From contig JBFWOF010000032.1 in NCBI GenBank assembly GCA_050250665.1, forward strand, positions 9,309 to 73,308: a stretch of DNA of 64,000 bases. Reading direction: 5' to 3'. Below, piece after piece: positions 60,542-64,000 of the stretch. This DNA is from JADKFD01 sp050250665 (lineage in GTDB: Bacteria > Pseudomonadota > Gammaproteobacteria > Xanthomonadales > SZUA-5). Numbering within the stretch: position 1 is the stretch's first letter; each line of letters begins with the position of its first letter. The position numbers and the translations under genes are program-made. Below the pieces are notes generated by a model. That model did not search any database and was not told the origin of the DNA. It saw nothing but the letters and a program-made list of their open reading frames with translations.

Positions 60542-60946
60542 AGTGACCCCCGAATCTCGGTTCCGACGGGTTGAGTCGCGCTGGTCAGCATAGGTCCGAT
60601 CGCGTGTTCTTGGGGGTTCAGATGAAGCGTTAGGTCGGCGCGTAACGGGCCACATAACGCGTTCGTGAGACGCTGCCGCACCCAGTGCCGCACTGCGGCA
60701 AAGTGCCGCACCCTGCGGCACCCAGTGGAATTCGGCGTTTTCCGCGTCCGGACGCTGTTTTCGAGCTGTCGTGCCAGCGTATTTTTGCCTCTTTCCTCGC
60801 GCGCGCGCACGTAGAGGGTGCGGCAGTTGCGGCGCTTTTTGCGGCAGAAACGGTCTACTACAGGTACGTCTGGAGCAGCTGTGGAAATGCTTTGGGCGCA
60901 CGTGGGTTTGCTGGGACAGTCGTTGTCGATAGGTGAGTTGTCGGCA
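60542..60946. repeat. Iteron-like array B (TGCCGCA/TGCGGCA), in a 405-bp non-coding stretch
   Basis: Seven copies of TGCCGCA or its complement TGCGGCA begin at 60674, 60686, 60694, 60704, 60714, 60819 and 60840. Between the two groups is GTTTTCCGCGTCCGGACGCTGTTTTCG (60738 on) and a CTCGCGCGCGCGC run at about 60797-60809. The frame blocks are shared with array A; only the repeated word differs. No protein gene is seen here. Confidence 0.6.
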
Positions 60947-61435
60947 TCACATAACCCGTCCTTTCGCCATGCCTTGCTTCGCCGATGAGCATTGATTCGT
61001 CGATGCAGCTGCATGTGCGTGTGTGGGTTCACCCTCGCCCCGTAGTCCGTCGACTGATGCTCGATCTGCTAGCAAGCGCAGCCAGCACGCGACGCTGGCA
61101 TGCTCGGCCCCATCGCCCCGATCGGCCGCCAACTGGGCAGCGCCAGCCTCGGCGTCGCCTTCGATCATCTGAGATCGCGCGGCGGTCCAGTCGATCCCAT
61201 TCGCGATGGCGAAGCGTTGGAGCTCGTGGTTTGCAGAAATCGGTACCTCTGCGACTCTTGCGACTCTTGCGACTCTGCGACTCAAGGAGGCTTCCGGAGT
61301 GTTGGCCAGCTGCGACTCCTGCGACTCTGCGACTTCCATGGATGTACTCTGTACGAGCGTCGCAGAAGTCGCACCAGTCGCGAGGGGTTCAACATCTGAT
61401 AGTGCAAGGAGTTCGACAAACAGGCCCATGGTCAT
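60947..61435 (-). CDS. Unknown 162-aa protein of the element, carrying array C
   Basis: The protein starts MTMGLFVELLALSD with ATGA overlap to the DUF3987 gene. Its middle (EVAESQESQLANTPEASLSRRVARVARVAEV) is encoded by the repeated octamer TGCGACTC (61250-61335). The part after it (ELQRFAIANGIDWTAARSQMIEGDAEAG) is conserved-looking and helical. I do not recognise a function; such a protein commonly follows the primase/helicase gene in P4-like elements. Confidence 0.55.
   Translation of the reverse strand: MTMGLFVELLALSDVEPLATGATSATLVQSTSMEVAESQESQLANTPEASLSRRVARVARVAEVPISANHELQRFAIANGIDWTAARSQMIEGDAEAGAAQLAADRGDGAEHASVACWLRLLADRASVDGLRGEGEPTHAHAAASTNQCSSAKQGMAKGRVM
61250..61335. repeat. Iteron-like array C (TGCGACTC)
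   Basis: TGCGACTC starts at 61250, 61259, 61268, 61276, 61311 and 61320, with TGCGACTT at 61328. The first four are nearly tandem. The array lies inside a coding frame. Confidence 0.65.
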
Positions 61436-62914
61436 ACTCCGTCGCTGGGAGGTCTGATGCGCCAGACGTTGAGTCGACGTGCGCCGTCCAGCACTGCCCC
61501 TCCATCGATCTTGATCGCCCATCCGGCTCTTTCCAGCTCGCCCATCGCGTCAGTGAATGCCCTGCGCTCTCGGATGCGTGACGGGCCAAGGCGCAGCGCG
61601 GCGCGCGAGTGCAGCAGGTCACGGCCGGTATCGTGGCACCAGTTCAACAGCGCTTCGGCGTTGCGGACCTCGCCCGTCAACTCGGCAATCCCCGCCAGGC
61701 GGGCGGCTTCGTTGAGGTGGTATAGCGCCAGATCGGCGGCGCGCTCGATCAGGTCAGCTCCAATGAACTGTGCGTCGGCGTCGTCAACGAGCGCCATTAC
61801 GCCAGCAATGCGCAAACACTGTTCCGGCGTCTTGCTGGCCCAGGCTTTGCAGGTTGCAAAGCGCGCGCCGGGCGCCATTTGCTTTTCGATCGCGTCATGG
61901 AGCTTGCGCCATTGCTCGGACGCGTCCGTCGTCAGCGTTAACGCTCGGGGCGTAAGTTCCTGGTCGTCGTCGTCGGAGTGTGGCATCGGCAGTCGATGGA
62001 GCGCGCCGAGCCGGTCGGCCAAGGAATTCAGTGCGGGATCATCACGCACACTCTCAGCGACGTATGGGCGGCTTCCGGCGGTGGATAAAGGCCACGCCAG
62101 CAGACACCGAGCAAGAAAGCCCTGTCCGGCCAACACGTCATCGCTGAGCGCCCGCTCAGCGATGATCGGCTGCGCCATCAAATGTATCGCCATACGCCGC
62201 CCATAGAGCTTTACCGCGCCGTCCCCAGCGCGAACGCGGTCCAGGGTGCAGCTTCGCAATTCCTTCGGCTGTGAAGTCAGCAACGGTGATCTTCGGGAGC
62301 AACGGCGGCTTGGGGGCCGGCCCAAGGTCCAGGAGAGCATGGGCTAGTCCGGCGCCACCGGCCTTTTTCGCGGAGTCCCTTGCTCGTTGCTGCTTGGCTT
62401 CCCACTCGGCCATCTGCGCACGATGGATCTCATGCGAAGTCTGGTATGAGCTTGCCTGTTCTTTCTCGAAGTCGCGCGCGGCACGCATGGCCTCGCCGTC
62501 GACTGCAGACTTGCGTTCGCCGCTCTCGGCGATGGTTAACAGCCACAGCGAGAGCGGATAAACTCGGCCATGGTGATGAACGTCTGCCAAGCCCTGCGTG
62601 GCCAGTGAAGCGGCCGCCAGCACCGATGCACCGCAGATTGCGTCGGGCGCCTGTACCACGCGTCTGAGCGTTTTGGCCGCATCGGCGAGGATTGGCCCAA
62701 GCTGATCGAGCGGGTACGGCTCCGGCGGTGGAAGAGGGCGGCGCAGAGGCTCCGGTGCGGTCTTCGAGAAGGTCTGGTTCGAAGATGATTTGCTGTGCGG
62801 ATCGGCGGCCTGATCCACACGACTGGCGGCGCGGACGGTCCGTTCAAGCTCGGCGTCTGCGCGCTCCTCGATGCTGGCGATGTTGCGCGGCAATGCGTCA
62901 GTCATGGCGACCAC
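61432..62914 (-). pseudogene. DUF3987 helicase-like protein with internal deletion and frameshift
   Basis: Two frames together make a DUF3987 protein (phage/element DNA primase-helicase partner). The first, 62914 to 62156, holds PLPPPEPYPLDQLGPIL, QAPDAICGASVLAAASLATQGLADV and ITVADFTAEGIAKL, then runs out of frame. The second frame resumes at about 62247 with TLDRVRAGDGAVKLYGRRMAIHLMAQP and ends at 61432. The joint falls near 62247 (AAGCTGCACCCTGGAC). The family's middle part is missing, roughly 50-60 residues by memory of the family, and the frame changes. The gene is probably inactive. Confidence 0.78.
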
Positions 62915-63470
62915 CGATCAGCACGCGACGTGCTGACTCGATGCGTTCAATGGCCAGAATGAGTCGCTGGTGATCGTGGGAGGCCAGCGGCTGTCCGTTG
63001 GCAAGATCACTGCCTGCGATCAAAACGACACCGGCCTCGCGTTCGAGTACGCCCAAGGCGGCAGACCAGTCCGCCATCGTCGCCAGCCTGCGCGCCTTAC
63101 GCCGGCCCTCTGGAGAGAAGTCGGGCGGTCGACGCGGAAACAGGTCGCTGATCGTCAGTCCGATAGCGCTGGTAATGTCGCCGATGCTGCAACCTGCGAA
63201 ACAGTGCAGCATCTGGCAGCCGTCGAGACCAACAGCAACGCTCAGGCTGGCGGTGCGGTCTTCATGGGCGGGGCAGCGGGCGGTCCAGCCCGTGCCACAC
63301 TTTCGAACCCGTTCTAGTCGGGACAGTACGAATTCGACATCCGGCATCGTGGACGGCAGAGCCTGTCCAGCGCTACTATTGTGGGGCATTCTGCTAGTCG
63401 TGGTCTGCACATTCCCGAGACCCGGCCCGCCAGCCGGGTTTCGTTTTTTAAGGTCAGCCGTGGGCTTCAT
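62898..63470 (-). CDS. CHC2 zinc-finger primase-like protein
   Basis: The 190-aa protein has a CHC2 zinc finger, CGTGWTARCPAHED with LHCFAGCS (Cys, His, Cys, Cys), typical of DnaG and phage primases, then a helical part. No TOPRIM is present, so it resembles the P4-type split primase. I use the ATG at 63470 with GGAGGG upstream; an ATG at 63389 would remove the leader KKRNPAGGPGLGNV. Its end overlaps the DUF3987 start. Confidence 0.8.
   Translation of the reverse strand: MKPTADLKKRNPAGGPGLGNVQTTTSRMPHNSSAGQALPSTMPDVEFVLSRLERVRKCGTGWTARCPAHEDRTASLSVAVGLDGCQMLHCFAGCSIGDITSAIGLTISDLFPRRPPDFSPEGRRKARRLATMADWSAALGVLEREAGVVLIAGSDLANGQPLASHDHQRLILAIERIESARRVLIGGRHD
63419..63450. promoter_or_regulatory. 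GC hairpin with T run, possible C4-type RNA or terminator
   Basis: CCCGGC-CCGCCA-GCCGGG followed by TTTCGTTTTTT on the plus strand. On the minus strand it lies in the leader of the CHC2 gene and encodes RNPAGGPG. The same leader peptide pattern appears in P4/P1-like immunity regions that make C4 antisense RNA. It could alternatively be a plus-strand terminator. Confidence 0.4.
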
Positions 63471-63744
63471 TGGGCCCTCCATGCATCGTCCGACGCATCG
63501 CCAGTACCGCTGACCGAACGTAAGCGCGCGCCGCGACCGACAGCACACTCAGTTCGGGTTGATCTGCCAGCGTGACCAAAATCGTGCGCTCGACGCCGTT
63601 GTCGTCGATCAGGACCAGCACGGCGTCAGCCGTGCGATGCGAAGAGATCAGGTGAGCACGGGCGATGCTTGGTGTAATCAGACCCGTGTGCCGAGCAAGC
63701 GAACCGGTCGATATGGGAGGGGCAGATCGGGGTGTTGTGCTCAT
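63454..63744 (-). CDS. Small protein of the element, unknown function
   Basis: The 96-aa protein has a core AVLVLIDDNGVERTILVTLADQPELSVLSVAARAYVRSAVLAMRR with alternating strands and a helix. It overlaps the AlpA stop by ATGA and the CHC2 start by 17 bases. It is a common type of small gene between alpA and the primase in P4-like elements. The function is not known. Confidence 0.6.
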   Translation of the reverse strand: MSTTPRSAPPISTGSLARHTGLITPSIARAHLISSHRTADAVLVLIDDNGVERTILVTLADQPELSVLSVAARAYVRSAVLAMRRTMHGGPNEAHG

Positions 63745-63902
63745 GACGTCCTCCCGCGGCGCACGACAACCGGGCGAGAGTTGATGAAGTCGATCAGATC
63801 CGACTCCCTCCAGGCCACTGCGCGCTTGGTCAAGCGGACCGGCGGCGCAATTTCACCGGACCGGACCAGTTCGTGGAAGGCGGTGTTGCCCAGCCCCAGC
63901 AT
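63741..63902 (-). pseudogene. AlpA-family excisionase/regulator, 5' end lost
   Basis: The 53 codons are a helix-turn-helix of the AlpA type: MLGLGNTAFHELVRSGEIAPPVRLTKRAVAWRESDLIDFINSR. Its frame continues upstream through NPEALR, which belongs to the family's N-terminal helix, but then meets unrelated sequence and a stop with no start codon. The joint coincides with a pair of CGTGACCGGT repeats, so an insertion probably cut the gene. Confidence 0.65.
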
Positions 63903-63937
63903 GCGCAGGGCTTCGGGGTTGTGCGCATTTCGCTCAT

Positions 63938-63970
63938 CGTGACCGGTCGTTTCGGGTCAACGTGACCGGT
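63938..63970. mobile_element. Possible insertion-sequence end (CGTGACCGGT direct repeats)
   Basis: CGTGACCGGT at 63938-63947 and again at 63961-63970, separated by CGTTTCGGGTCAA. Closely spaced subterminal direct repeats are typical of IS21-type ends. The rest of the element would lie past 64000. The family is a guess. Confidence 0.35.
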
Positions 63971-64000
63971 TTCTACTGACGGTTGTGCGTTGCTTGGATT

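Noticed and set aside
1..64000. tRNA or rRNA genes, including a tRNA attachment site for the islands.
   Set aside because: No convincing T-loop plus acceptor-stem pattern was found by eye at the island borders; a covariance search would be needed to exclude one.

Overview
The window looks like one stretch of chromosome from a GC-rich gammaproteobacterium, most likely of the Xanthomonadales/Lysobacterales. The reasons are the GTAGGAGCG...CGCTCCTAC REP-type elements, the GC-rich codon use, the family mix in the core genes, and an RpfC-like hybrid kinase architecture. The genus cannot be fixed from sequence reading alone.

Layout. (1) 1-11.1 kb is ordinary core genome: RNase D, a SUMF1-fold protein, a YchJ-type SEC-C protein, a threonine-synthase-like PLP enzyme, an APC permease, a YciI-like exported protein, ArsC, a second multi-pass membrane protein, a small conserved protein overlapping an HD hydrolase, and a glutathione S-transferase. 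REP-like and palindromic repeats lie between genes. (2) 11.4-14.2 kb is a retron. It has a phosphoribosyltransferase-fold/winged-helix effector, an msr-msd RNA delimited by a 17-bp a1/a2 inverted repeat, and a reverse transcriptase. (3) 14.2-29.8 kb is one minus-strand defence island. A type I restriction-modification system (hsdM, hsdS ... hsdR, YgjP-like metalloprotease) is split by Schlafen/AlbA-type genes and by a four-gene cassette: DUF6979-like protein, patatin, CHAT protease and ComEC-type MBL hydrolase. The cassette is my best candidate for an undescribed system. (4) 30-46.9 kb holds an unknown 516-aa protein, a PlsB acyltransferase, and a 13-gene, tightly overlapping minus-strand operon for lipid or acyl chemistry. 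Its genes encode FabH-like KAS, GNAT, SDR, HAD, a small membrane protein, a fatty-acid hydroxylase, a desaturase, a MetX-like acyltransferase, an NmrA-like reductase, a ThiF-nitroreductase fusion, a 2OG-Fe oxygenase, an alpha/beta hydrolase and a polyprenol-kinase-like protein. (5) 47-58.4 kb continues the theme with two hybrid histidine kinases, a CPBP membrane protease, another alpha/beta hydrolase, a delta-9 desaturase, and a CdsA/PAP2/LPG-synthase-TM/lipoprotein operon. The operons of (4) and (5) share a promoter-like sequence. (6) 58.4-64 kb is the decaying end of a P4-like integrative element: AlpA remnant, CHC2 primase, frameshifted DUF3987 protein, three iteron-like arrays, and a histone-deacetylase-family gene.

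Working together. The retron and the RM/CHAT/patatin locus are two adjacent anti-phage modules. The lipid genes plausibly build and sense an unusual membrane lipid or a diffusible acyl product: KAS III and acyltransferases supply the acyl chain, hydroxylase/desaturases/2OG oxygenase modify it, PlsB/CdsA/PAP2 handle phospholipid intermediates, and the two hybrid kinases could sense the state. The product is not identified.
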